From Ettlia oleoabundans (Eukaryota > Chlorophyta > Chlorophyceae > Chlamydomonadales), in contig JAAMXP010001010.1 of assembly GCA_019693395.1 (NCBI GenBank), positions 1 to 47,759 of the forward strand: a stretch of DNA of 47,759 nucleotides, written 5' to 3'. Positions within the stretch are counted from its first letter, which is position 1. The number at the start of each line of letters is the position of its first letter. This document shows, piece after piece, positions 1 through 11,000 of this stretch. The notes beneath the pieces were generated by a model. The model did no database searches and was not told the origin of the DNA. It saw nothing but the letters and a program-made list of their open reading frames with translations. The position numbers were made by a program, and so were the translations under genes.

Positions 1-1
1 C

Positions 2-2536
2 AAGCTGCCAGGGGCTAGCCTGGAGGCATTGAAGGAGGCAGCCCTGAAGTGAGTGCTGCCTGCATCGCTGCCCTCCCTGTGCTGTGTCGTTTTGCGAGTG
101 CGCTTCCTATTGTATACGCTCCATTTGTTCTAGTGCTGCCGGTTTGGTCTGTTGAGTGATGGGCTTGGGGGATGGTCTTGCTCCCGGGACACACAGTGGA
201 AAGTTGGGAGTAGTCGTGGCAAACCACTAATTGCCACTGTTTGTGGCAAACCACCAGTTACCTTTTACCCTGCGGCACATCCAAGTCATGTTGCAGTTGT
301 TGGTGGTTACTTGTGCCCTCACTTTTGTGCTATCACTTGTGCTATCTGCTGCCTGCAGGCTGCCACCTCCGCCGCCAGCCGCATCCCCCGCCTCAGCCCC
401 CGCATCTGCCCCAATCCCCGCCGCAATCCGCATGGTCCAGGCGGCTGCAGCAGCACAAACGGCGCAGCGAGCCGCGGCAGCAGCAGCGCCCACGACAACC
501 GCGGCGGCGACGACGGCGCTGCCTGCTGCGGCTTTGCCTGCGGCCAGGATGTTGCAGCCCGTGGCCGTCTCTGCCGCCGCTGCGGCTGCTGGAGCGCCGG
601 GGGCCCCGCGGCCGATGCATGGCATGCAGCCCATGTTCACTGCAGCCGGCTGGTCGGCCATGCCAGCCGCAATGGCAAGCATGGCAGCTGGTATGCGCCC
701 AGGTGAGCCACAAGTCGCTGCGGTACAGCCACAAGCCGCTGCAGCACAGCCACAGTACCGGATCCGGCAGGAGCCCCCACAAAGCGGTCGGTCCCAGCCG
801 CAACAACAATGCATTTGCCAAAGCACCATAGCCAAACAGTAGCCAGCCCCGGGCGATGTGCAGGGAGTGTTAGTGTTACATGCGGAGCTTTATTGCCCCG
901 CTGCCCCCCTGCTTGGGCCCTGATGTATCAACGCTCATGCCATGCAGGGATGGTGCCAGGCGTGCAAGTACCTGCCGCCATGGTCAACCCTGAGGCTGTT
1001 GCTGCAACGCTGCGAATGTGGCAGGCGGGCATGTTCACGGCAATGCCAGGTGCGCAGCGCTAGGTTTTGGCATGCAAGATTATCAAGACTCGCACGTTTG
1101 CGAGCTAGTAGTGTTGGCAGTCTTGCGCTTGTTTGCCACATCTGCCAATGTGGCTGGCGCGGATCCCCTGGCGGCGGAGTTCAACGCTAAGAGAAATTCA
1201 CCCGATAGACATAGACCCTAATAGAAATAACCTTTATAGAAAGAGTGCTCGATCTCAGATTGGTTGCAATTTGATGGCGAGTCTCTGCAAGTTTAGTAGT
1301 TGGATACTCATGAGAGCTATCCAGAAGCGAACCGCGAGCTTTTTGCCGCCTCCACACCAACTTGCAGGCATGGCGCCTGGCATGGTGTTCAAGCTGCCTC
1401 CGCAGCTGCTGGCGGCCCTGCCCAAGCAGCAGGCTGAAATGATGGCGGCGCAGGCAGCGGCGATGCAAGCCAGGGCTGCCGCTGCCAGCCGAGCGCAAGC
1501 ATCTGCGTCGGGCCCGTCACCAACCCAGCAGCAGCAGCAGCTGCCTCAGGCACAAGCACAGGTGCAGCAGCAACAGCAGCAGGACGACCCTGCAAAGCAA
1601 AGCGGGCAGCAGCAACAGCAACAACAGCAGAAGCAGAAGGAGGGCATGCAGCAGCCTGCAAACCCCAGCGCTGCGCAGCAGAGCAGCCAGCAGCCGTCCA
1701 AGCCTAGCGGGCCACAGCAGCAGCGGAGCCCTGCAGAACGCAAGTCGGGGCAGCAGCAGGGTGCGTCCGACAAGCAGCAGCAGAAGCAGAAACCGAGGCC
1801 TGCAGGCCGGCAAGGCGCTGATGACAAGGAGGCGGCCACCAAAGTGGCAAAGAACCGGAAGCTCAGTGAGGGGCAAGCGCAAGGCAGCGGCGGCGCTAGT
1901 GCCGGCCAGAAAAAAGAGGACAAGCAGCAGCAGCAGCAGCAGCAGGGGACTGCCTCTCCGCCTGGTGCCAAGCCTGGCAAGGGCAAGCAGCGGAAAACCG
2001 GAGAGGGGGAGCAGAAGTCGGGTGGTGAGACGGCGGCAACGGAAGGGACGGTGACCAAAGAAGGGGCGCAGAAGCGGCAGCACACGGCGCAGCAGCCCCC
2101 CAAGCCTACTGCTGGTAGTGGCGGTGGTGGTGGCGGTGGTGCGGAGGGTGGCAAAGAGCCCAAGCGGCCGACACAGGAGGTGGATGTTGCGGCGGCAGGT
2201 GCCAAGCCGGCCAAGCGGCGGCGGAGCAGCCAGTCGGAGCCACCAGTTCTGGGGCAGCAGGCGCCGCCGCCAGCCCCCAAACAGCGAAAAGAAGGCTCTG
2301 CACCACCGGGCAGCGGGAGTGGCGCTGGCGCTGGCAGCAAGCCTGCTGTCAAGAGGAGCAAAACTGATGGCACAGGATCGGACAAGCAGCAGCAGGCGCA
2401 AGCGCCGCCACCGCCGCAGCAGCAGCCGCAGCAGGGAGCAACGGGGGAGAGGGAAGGCAGCCAGCCCCCGCGGGGGTCCCGGCGCAGCGGCAGACAAACG
2501 CAGCCCTTAGTGTTCTATGCACCAACCGGGCGGTGA
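2..2536 (+). CDS. Gln/Ala-rich low-complexity protein, 3' part of a multi-exon gene (5' end outside window)
   Basis: Four exons can be joined in one frame: 2-48, 359-702, 948-1049 and 1368-2536, with donors GTGAGT, GTGAGC and GTGCGC, TGCAG-type acceptors and consistent phases (2, 1, 1). The visible 5' piece reads KLPGASLEALKEAAL. Exon 2 is Pro/Ala-rich, exon 3 is Met/Val/Ala-rich, and the last exon starts GMAPGMVFKLPPQLLAALP. It then becomes a long Gln, Lys, Ser, Pro and Gly tract and ends PLVFYAPTGR before a TGA. Exons 3 and 4 share a GM(V/A)PG opening, which suggests internal repetition. No catalytic domain is visible. Long basic poly-Gln regions with KR clusters (AKRRR, VKRSK) are common in nuclear transcription-related proteins, so a nuclear role is an inference only. 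I do not recognise the family; the domain that would identify it probably lies upstream of this window. The exon structure is fairly secure and the function is unknown. Confidence 0.72.
1525..2460 (+). repeat. CAG/CAA-rich poly-glutamine coding tracts
   Basis: Repeated CAG/CAA runs inside the last exon of the first gene encode several separate Gln stretches (near 1528-1640, 1710-1795, 1923-1950 and 2385-2440), interspersed with Lys, Pro and Gly. The antisense strand of this tract gives long Leu/Cys-rich open frames, which are artefacts. Confidence 0.85.
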
Positions 2537-2653
2537 CAACGCCTTCAGTGGAGATGTTTGATTAAAGGTTTCGTTGGGTTGCCTGAAAGCATTGCAAGGC
2601 AGGAATGGCTGCTTACAAATCAGTTGCTACAAGACTAGAAGGAACGATACAAT

Positions 2654-2658
2654 TGTAA
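2654..2658 (+). terminator. TGTAA polyadenylation-type signal of the first gene
   Basis: TGTAA lies about 118 bases after the TGA of the Gln-rich gene. This pentamer is the usual poly(A) signal in chlorophyte nuclear genes, so transcript cleavage shortly downstream is expected. The position fits a short 3'UTR, but this is inferred from motif and placement only. Confidence 0.5.
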
Positions 2659-3137
2659 CAGTTGTTTTGTTCTTCTGAGCCCTTGGGGATAAGCCATTTC
2701 TTTGGTTTTAGCAGAAGGGCTGTGAAGGGGCTGTTTGAGAGCTTCAGGAGGATGGCAGCCAGGCCTGCCTTTGCGGTTTGCAGCTGCCGTGCTTCCCTGG
2801 AGCCACCTAGGTAGCTCAGCCTGCGTGGGGTGAAGCATGTTGATTCAAATTTGAAGGCGGGTGCTGATGCTGATGATTTATTGTCCAGCGGGTCAGCAGT
2901 CAGCACAAATGGCGGTACAGGCACTCATGTGTGCTGGGAGTTCCTGCAGGGTTCAAACGTGCTTACCTTGGTTCGTTGTCGCTCCGTACCCATTCTATCT
3001 CACCAAAATCCGTGCACGCGATATCATATCGTGGGGTTTGTGCAACACAACTGTGGTATCGGAGCATACCACCCGTCAGGCCCTTGCACATCATCTTCAG
3101 CTCGCTGACAACCTGTGCAAGTGCAAAGACAAGCTCC
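2659..3137. other. Intergenic / 5' flank of sigma gene A
   Basis: Between the presumed end of the first transcript and the chosen start of sigma gene A I see no separate gene. The frame of sigma exon 1 stays open back to an ATG at 2931. Part of this stretch may therefore be coding (an N-terminal plastid-targeting extension) rather than untranslated leader. No clear promoter motif is visible. Confidence 0.5.
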
Positions 3138-6100
3138 ATGGTGGCGTCGCACGCGGGCATGACCCGCCCCGTGGTAGGAGCAGCCGTGCCAGTCAAACGG
3201 CGACCGGCATGGTTCAAAATCACGGATAGGAGCATTGGAGTTGTAAACGAGCGGCCGACCGCGGGAGCGCTGGCGTGGAGAGCGGGTCTCGAGCATCTGA
3301 AGGCGATCCAGAACCACTCCGCGCCTGCCAGCGCTTCCACAACTAATGGCAAGAGCACTGCATCCGTGCGGCGCAACAGCATGGATTCACACGAGGTGCC
3401 GTACAGGGCTGGAGACTCTACTGCGGCGGTGCTGCACCGTCGACGGCGCCAGCGGTTTGTGCACACCCCAGCTACCTCTCGGACCGAGCAAGGCTCCTTG
3501 GCAGTGCTTCAGCAGCGTCCGCAGCAGCGGCAACCAGACCAGGTGGCACTCCGCCAGCGGCAGCGGCGCCTGACAGCAGAAGAGCAGGCAGCGCTTGCGC
3601 AGGCCGCGGCTGCCGGCGACATCGAAGCTTCAGTGGCCCTAGTGGATGCAAACCGCGCCCTTGTGCACTACTTGGCTGGCAAGTTTGCTGGCCGTGGCCT
3701 GGAACATCAGGTGAGAAAGGGCGCTCCCTGATGCAAGGCCGCTGGTTAGTCTTGCGGGGGTTTTACCTGCCTAGCACGCGCCACCTCCTTCTGCACTTGA
3801 CCCCGCAGCTTAATTGCCCTCCAGCAATATAGCCACTTAACGCCCGGTTCTACCGTTCTTGCCCCGCAGGACCTGGTTGGAGAGGGCCTGCTAGCCTTGG
3901 AGCATGCTACGCAGACATACCAGCCAGGCCGGGCAGCCAGCTTTGGCACTTATGCCGCCGCTGTCATCCGCAACGTGAGTGCAGCTCGCGTATCGCAGTC
4001 AAAGTTGCACTCAGGCAACACAAATAGCAGCCGCAGGACATATTGAGGTGCTAGCCATATATGGCTTCCATGCTATGGCACGACTCTGCGATTTCCAACT
4101 TACGTGCTTATGGCTTGCAGTGATGCACAGCATGCGCCTGCCAGGTACAATGGGGCATTCATGGGACCTCAAAATGAAACTTGGAGTAGCCTGAGGCCAG
4201 GTTTATGTTTTCCTGCCCTGTGGTGCAGGCCATGTCTCGGGCTGTGAAGAGCAAGGCGCGCGCTGTGAGGCTGCCGGAGAACCACTACACAGGTGCGCGG
4301 GCTCAAGCCCCCAGTAATCCAGTTGAGGCCCAAGCTCTCCACTCCTCCGCTCCAAACCCTCAGTTGAAAAAAAAGAAATCATATGCCCTTGGGCGCGGGT
4401 CGAGAAAGCAGCGGAGAATGGCCCTAGGGGCTGCCTCTTGCTGGCTACCAAAACCTTCAGTTGGTCCAGCCACCCGCATGCCTCTGTGGCAATTCTGCAA
4501 CACACTCATCAAATGGTTTCTCCATTTGTACATATGTACAGCGGGCTGCATGCCTTTGTGCCTGTAGCACTGACTGAAAAAACTGGAGCAGCCGTTGTCC
4601 CTGCACAATCTGGCATGCTCCGTGTTCCTTATCCCTCATCCCTCAAACGCAACCCACCCGCTTGCAGACATGGCAGTGGTGAGGCAGGCAATGGGCAGGC
4701 TGGCTCTGGAGCTGGGCAGGGACCCCAGCTGCGCTGAGATTGCCCAGCACTGTGGCTTTTCCATCCGGTGAGTGTGCTGCTGTTGTACTTCCTTTCCACC
4801 TCATGCCCTTGCCAGGGATAGTGCAGCGCCAGCAAGCTGTGTTTGGAGGGTGCATCTCCGCACTACAGAGCGCTGTTGGCGACATGGGCTTGACAACCGA
4901 TTGTGTTGAGGGCTGCCAGCCCCGTGACATTGCCAACAATCACAAGTAACGTTCCTGGCTTGTATTGCCTGCCAAATGCAGGCACACGCTCCACCTGCTG
5001 CGAGCAATGAGCGACGACGACCGCATTATCGTCGGGGAGCAAGCCGATGAGATGCTGGTGGGTGGCTGCCGCGTTTACTAGGAAGGAAACTTCTGTATGA
5101 ACCCAGTGATGCCGCCTTCCCTGGTGCTAGGCCCCCATGCTGACGGCCCCTTGTCCGGCAGCCCTCTCCCGCATAGCAGAGCATGGCCTGATCACGATCC
5201 ACCACTGCGGTGCTGTTGTGCAGGACTCCGAAGCGATAGACGAGGAGGAGGAAAGTGTGGAGGATAGGGAGTGCCGCATCCGAGAGCTGAGAGTTGAGCT
5301 TGAGAGCCATCTTGCACAGTAAGTGGCGGCGGCACCTATTCCAATGTGTTCCATACTATTTCAGCATGGGTTTGCCAATGCCACCTTGCGGCAACCTGGC
5401 CCAGCAAGTGGTGGTTCACAGGCTGTTGATTGTTTCCTTTGGTGCTCATTTCCACAAGAATCCCTTGATGCCAACTCCAGGCACCTTGCACAGGTTGAGG
5501 AGACACTAGCATGCATGATAATATTTGCCATCCCGCTTTGTTGCAGGTTGGAGCCAAAGCAGGCTCTTATTGTGTCGTTGTACCATGGGCTGGCGGATGG
5601 GCAGGAGCACAGCTTCAAGCAGATTGCTAGGCAGCTACAATGCAGTGGTGAGCTCCCATCCTATCAGAGAGGCTGCTGCGCTTGGTCAGAAGCTTGCCAA
5701 GGTTTTGTGCTGGATGCGCACCAGTGCTCATATCTTCGAAGCCCACCAACACCATCGGCCTGCATTCCTGCCAGTGGGCATTGCATGCTGCTCGTTGCAA
5801 GGTAGCCTTTGCAACACTGCTGGGTGCATGGAGCATCGTCGCAATCAAACATAGTTTCGGCTTTGGCATGCCCCCGTGCAGCTGCCTGGGTCGCTGCCCA
5901 GTACAAGCTAGCGGCACACAAACTACGAAAGGTCACTTTTGATAGAGGAGCCGCCATGCCCGATGATTCCCAAGCTCTGGTGGCAGCGATTGCCAGGTGA
6001 GGCCTACTCACAACAACCATAAACAACCACAAAAGCCCAGCCCCTCACATTGTCAGGAGTTGCACAAACCTGCCTCCTTGCACTGCTGGTTACGTTGGAG

Positions 6101-6978
6101 GGTATCTGTGTGCTTTCATCCTCAATGTTGGACATTGCCGCTTTTGTCTGAGAGCCGATGAGCGGTGTGCGAGGTGCAGTAGGTTGAAAGGGCGCCCACC
6201 CCCTGAGTCAAGCACATGACCCACCATCCATGCTTCACCTTGATGCGCTCCCAGCACCCAGCCTCAGCCTGTTTTCTGTGCGTTCTGGGACTAAATAGCG
6301 CTTGACGTGCACGCACCTTAACGCTCCTTCAATGTCTGCAGGCTGGGTGAAGAAGAGCAGCTGGCACTGGCCCTGCGATGGGGCTGGCTTGATGGCAGCA
6401 ACCTCTCATATGCCGAGATTGGAAAGCGCCTGAATGCCAGCAGTGAGTGTGTCGCACCAACAATCCCTTGCCTCCATCGTGCCGTGGTTTGCTGGTGCTT
6501 CTGGTGCTGCTGGCCTTCTCGTGCATCGTGAGCGGATTGCCAGTTGTTGCTGGCAACAGCAACTTGTCTTGCTCTTGTTGATGTCTGATGTCAACTGCTG
6601 GTCCCTTCCCAAACCCCTCCCATCGCAGCAACCTGGGCCAGCAACCTGTGCAAGCGAGCGGAGCTGAGGTTGCGGGGCCTGCTGCCTCCCGCTGTGCCGC
6701 TCACTCGTGCACGCCTGCAGCGGGTGCAGCTGGGCCGGCTGCGGCGGGCCGCTTTGCAACAGCAGCTGTTGCAGCTGCACGGCGGCGGCCGAGATGATGA
6801 GCCTAGCACTGGTGCCGTCACTACTGGTGCCGTCACTACTGGTGCCGTCACTACTGGTGCCGGCCTGGCTGATGCCTTGGAATCTATCGCGCGGCACGAC
6901 ACAGCAGACAATGCACAGCGGGTGCATGGTACTGCCTTTGCGGCAGCACCACCAGGGGTGGTAGGAGCAGGGCTGTGA
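3138..6978 (+). CDS. Plastid-type RNA polymerase sigma-70 factor A with duplicated region 4
   Basis: Ten exons: 3138-3710, 3870-3974, 4229-4292, 4668-4767, 4982-5057, 5224-5318, 5547-5647, 5882-5996, 6342-6442, 6629-6978. They total 1680 nt (559 aa) with intron phases 0,0,1,2,0,2,1,2,1. Region 2 spans roughly residues 160-247 (ANRALVHYLAGKFAGRGLEH, then DLVGEGLLALEHA and RLPENHY). Region 3 is about 248-290 (MGRLALELGRDPSCAEIA), followed by an acidic linker. Two region 4 copies follow: 339-388 (LEPKQALIVSLYHGLADG, then AAWVAAQYKLAAHKLRK) and 411-461 (LGEEEQLALALRWGWLDG, then TWASNLCKRAELRLRG). The family guides a bacterial-type RNA polymerase to promoters; in algae that is the plastid-encoded polymerase, so the product is expected to be imported into the chloroplast. 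ATG 3138 has a good context, but ATG 2931 in the same open frame would add a Ser/Arg-rich, transit-like leader. Odd features are the double region 4 and Ala222-Val223 in place of the melting Trp pair. Confidence 0.88.
5547..5996 (+). other. Region 4 module, copy 1 of sigma A (two-exon cassette)
   Basis: The exon 5547-5647 (101 nt, entered in phase 2, left in phase 1) encodes region 4.1 plus the first helix of the 4.2 helix-turn-helix. The exon 5882-5996 (entered in phase 1, left in phase 2) opens with the second helix, AAWVAAQYKLAAHKLRK. The pattern L-(D/E)-P...L-x-x-G-L-x-D-G is the family signature of region 4.1. The pair is flanked on both sides by phase 2 introns. Confidence 0.8.
6342..6700 (+). 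other. Region 4 module, copy 2 of sigma A
   Basis: The exon 6342-6442 is again 101 nt, entered in phase 2 and left in phase 1. It encodes LGEEEQLALALRWGWLDG and YAEIGKRLNAS. The next exon, from 6629, begins TWASNLCKRAELRLRG, which aligns with the second helix of copy 1. Exon length and phases match copy 1, as expected for a tandem duplication of the exon pair. Confidence 0.8.
6808..6860 (+). repeat. 15-bp in-frame tandem repeat in the sigma A C-terminal tail
   Basis: The unit ACTGGTGCCGTCACT is repeated about three and a half times and encodes consecutive TGAVT pentapeptides in the tail after region 4 copy 2. Its length is a multiple of three, so copy-number change would not break the frame. 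Confidence 0.85.
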
Positions 6979-8076
6979 GCCCGCAGGCCACAGAAAAGAA
7001 TGCCTTCCAGGCGCAATCCACCTTGCGCTTTCTTGGTGAGGTTGTTGAGGCGGGCTGCCTCAGGTGGCTTACCCATCCTGGAGTGTTGCAGGAGCCGAAG
7101 CCTCTGCCGTTGCCCTGGAAACCAGAAACTTCTGCCATATCGTTCGCGTGGCACCTGAGCTTGTATCTCCATTATTATAGGTCCGTGCTTTCCAGTTGTG
7201 TATATTTGATGGTTGTATATACGCCGCACGTGTTTCCCATGTTAACCTCGTCCTCGGAATTTCTTCGGCTTAGTCGGCCTGTTCTGCAGTAACCTGGCTG
7301 GATTAGCGCCCCACCCGAGAGCCAGCCATATTTTATGTATGCCCTCAACTGAGTTCTGCCAGATTTTATGCGATTGTTCAATCACTCTGGTGTTGTCTGT
7401 CTGTATTGGTTGCATCTCGGTGCGCATGGCTCATCAGAGGTGCACCATACAAGTGAACACATGCCCCATTGATTTCAGCAGCAATATCTTCCCGCATAAT
7501 CAGTACATTACATGCAACCTACATTGCGTGCATCGACTTTGCTTCAACATGCATCAACAATCTTGCAATCAATCATGCCACTGCCATCAACAATGACAAA
7601 CACTGTAATCAAAGCAGCCTACCAGTCAGCTGTGGTTGCGGTTGACTTCGGCTAGCAGTATCCAGGAGTGCGTCGGTGGCCTTGACATGGGATGCCTTGA
7701 TTCTAGAGGTGCTAAGGAGGCCAGATTCAAGTGCATCAGCCATTCAGTTGACTTTTGGCGGACGGCTTTTGTGTGGGAGGCACGTGAGGGCCACTCAGAG
7801 CAGCAACACTGGCGCTGCCGGCCCCTGCAGGCGCCCTGGGGCGCCAGGTTGGCGCCACCGCTCAAAAACTATCACACAACCCAAACCTTCCAGGTAGCCA
7901 ACAGATCACTTCTAAAAGGACTGCCTGGTTTCTCGAAACCGCAGCAACTTTTCCTGAGTGGTTAACAAAGTGTCAACGCCCTTGGCACACCTTGGCAGGG
8001 CCGTAGTGGCAGCTCGATAGCCCGTTTATTGCGGCCCTGTGATCGTGCAATAGCGGTCACCTCTTGAAGTTTTGAT
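6979..8076. other. Spacer between the tandem sigma genes
   Basis: This is about 1.1 kb with no convincing gene. It should hold the 3'UTR of sigma A, with a TGTAA at 7604-7608, and the promoter/leader of sigma B. An in-frame TGA at 8065-8067 just upstream of the sigma B ATG closes that frame. Confidence 0.6.
7604..7608 (+). terminator. TGTAA polyadenylation-type signal of sigma A
   Basis: This TGTAA lies about 626 bases after the sigma A stop. It is the clearest chlorophyte-type signal I noticed in the spacer, and it implies a long 3'UTR. The assignment rests on motif and position only. Confidence 0.4.
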
Positions 8077-11000
8077 ATGCGGCCTGCTGTCACCCCTGGC
8101 AGAGGGCGCGCCCGCCTGCCGGAGTTGGAGGTTCCTCGTGTTCAGCCGCAAGCGCGCCCCATCTCGGCCCAGTCGCTGCGCAGCGGCGGTCCATCGGCGG
8201 CGTTTGCCGTGTTGGAGGCGCTGCAAGAACACTGGCGCCAGTCGCAGCAGGTGGCAGCTGCCGCTGGTGCAGCACCGCCAGCACCCGCGTCAGTCGCGGC
8301 ATCCTCATCAGTCGCTACTTTGCGGCACCGGCGGCGACAGCGCCTCATCCGTGCTGGAGCCATAGCGGGCAGGCAACAGCCCAGCACCCAGCAGCTGCCT
8401 CCAGTGGCGGACCAGCCATCACCCCCACTAAAGCGCGGCAGGCCGATGGCGGCAGAGCAGCGACAACTGGCGGCGGCAGCGATGGCTGGCGATGATCGTG
8501 CCGCTGCCATTCTAGTACACGCCAACCGCCCGCTGGTGCAGTACTTAGCTACGCGTTACTTGAACAAGGGTCTCCCGCGGGAGGTGAGTGACTGCTGGCG
8601 GGTGGTACAAACCTTTCCTCCCCAACTCGCAGCTTGCATGCATATTTGACAGGGAAGCTGATGATGCTCAGCCTTTCCAACCCGGCCAACAGTGAATCAT
8701 GAGCGTGCACTGCATGTTACTTGTTCCAACGATATGATATCTGTGTTAACCTCTGAAACCCAGCTCCTAACACCACTCCCAACCAGGTGCCACCACTTCC
8801 CAATCAACATCATGTAAATGCAACTCCCAACCTTATGTGTGAATATGTGGGAACAGCTCAGTCCAGGCCCTCCTCGCCCACCTGCAGGACCTGGTAGCAG
8901 AGGGGATGCTAGCGCTGGAGCGAGCTTCGAGGCGGTACTGCCCGCAGCCCAACCGTCCCGCCAGCTTTGGAACTTTCGCTGCCACCACCATCTGCAACGT
9001 GAGCACTGCAGACAGAGGGCAAGAATTTGCACTGCAGACAGCTGGACATTTGCGCTGTGTGCCACTCGTTTGCCATCTGCAATGTCATGTATGGGAAAGT
9101 GCTTGGTAGCATGTGTAGAGCGCTTGTCCCTCTCGTCATCGACAGACACATTGCTCCCCGCCCTGATCAATTGCATCCACAAACAACCTTAATTCCAGCC
9201 CAAGCATTTGACAGCAAGGTGCATGAGACCGCCTGTGCTCTTCATCCATCCATTCCTCCTTTATTTGTTTGTGAGCAGGCCATGATGCGTGCAATACAGA
9301 CGCAGTCCCGCAACGTGCGCCTACCGGTGCACCACTACCGTGGTAAGTCTCTTAACAGCGCTGCATGCAATGGCTGGCGTTTGCATATTTTTGTTATTGA
9401 CCTGACTTTTACTACATGCGATGTATCCACCAACGCGTCTTTTTGGTCGCCGCGGCTTGCTTAATGCTGCTTTGTCCTGCATTTGCCCAGCACTTGCGCC
9501 TAGAGAAGTCGACTGTATTCCATATCCTGGGACGTGCGCAACCGTTCGCCAGGCCCTTCTCTCCTACAACACTCGCTACGCCCCCCAAGCCCATGCTGCG
9601 TCATGCCTGCTGTGCGCGTTGCGCCTCTTAGCACGTGTCGTGCCTTCCCTGCCCGCAGACATGGCCCGTGTTCGGCAATCCACGCTGGAGCTTGCCACAG
9701 AGCTCATCAGACAGCCGACTTGTGCCGAGGTTGCCGAACGCTGCGGCTTCACCGTCAGGTCAGCACAACACCCAGCCCTTGTTCTGGTGCAGCTCCCTTG
9801 CTGGTCGTCTCGTTTCCCCCACCAGTTTCGCTTGCAAGGCAACGGGAATGTAACAGTAGGTTGTTGCGCTTCCCTGCCATCGCACCTGGCTGCCTGTCGG
9901 CCTGCCTGTAGGTCGACTGACTGGCCGGGGCTCAGCCTTACACACCTCAAAAGGCCACTCCTTCCCTTCATCTCCACAAAGTTTCCTTCCGTTGGTTGTT
10001 GCAAGTTCTCCAAGATTACTGAAAACCTCTGGCTCCCTTCCCATCCCACCGCAGCTACACATTGCACCTGCTGCGAGCCATGGCCAGTCAGCAGGGGGGC
10101 TCGCCGCTGTCGCTAGTGGTGGAGAATGAGGAAGGGATGCCGCTCCCGATGGATGAAGATTATCATCAGGTACATCATGCTCATGCTGACACCGCGCATG
10201 TGCTGAAGTACATGACACCGCAGCAACACTCGCACAACAGTGTTGCTGCGGTTGTATGCAAGCAGCTAGAAACAGGCTCCTTGGCTGTTGGGCTGTATCG
10301 TGTTATCACCCCCCAGTATGAAATATCACCCCCCAGTATGAGATTGGTTTGTTGGCTGTACAGTTGATGTGCGGAGTTAGCAGTGGAGCTTGGAGCATAG
10401 GCCCTGCACCCAAATGCTTCCATCAGCGATTCTTTATTACAGTTTGATTTCATATTTGCTTGCCCCTTGGACGTTCTGCACGCGGTGCCACCATGAGCGC
10501 AGTCTGCCATCAGCCTTGAGGGCTCAGAGGAAGAGGCGCTGGAGGATGTGCACGCCCGCGAGGAGTGGTGCCTGCTGCTGGGGGCACAGTTACGCAGCTG
10601 CCTGACCAGGTGTGTGTGTGTGGGTGTGGGTGTGTGGGTGGGGGGGGTGGGGAAGGGGGGGTGGGGGTGGGGGGGCCCCTGCTCCTGAGCCGGTGATCTG
10701 CATCCGTCACCTCCGCCCACTTCTCATTCTGCAACTCAAAGTTACAATCTCTACCTGCCAGCTCTTATTCCCAGTTTTTGTTACTTACTGATTCCATCAC
10801 TCTCCAAGTATTATTATGCCATCTTGCTTACGCCCCTCAACCTTGTACATGCCATCCATTTTGTTATCTCCTAAGCAGGCTGGACCCTGATGAAGCGCGG
10901 GTGTTTGAGCTGCGGTACGGATTGGACGACGGCAGCGGGCGGCAGCGCATGTACAAGGAGGTGGCGGCGCACTTCAACAGGACCGGTGAGTGTGCTGGGC

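Noticed and set aside
231..842. A 203-residue open frame starting at 231 as a separate gene
   Set aside because: Its useful part (359-702) is an exon bounded by TGCAG and GTGAGC that fits the frame of the neighbouring exons; the rest is intron.
1517..2497. Long antisense open frames (Leu/Cys/Arg-rich) opposite the first gene
   Set aside because: They are the mirror of CAG-rich coding sequence; composition is the only reason they stay open, and the sense strand has consistent splicing.
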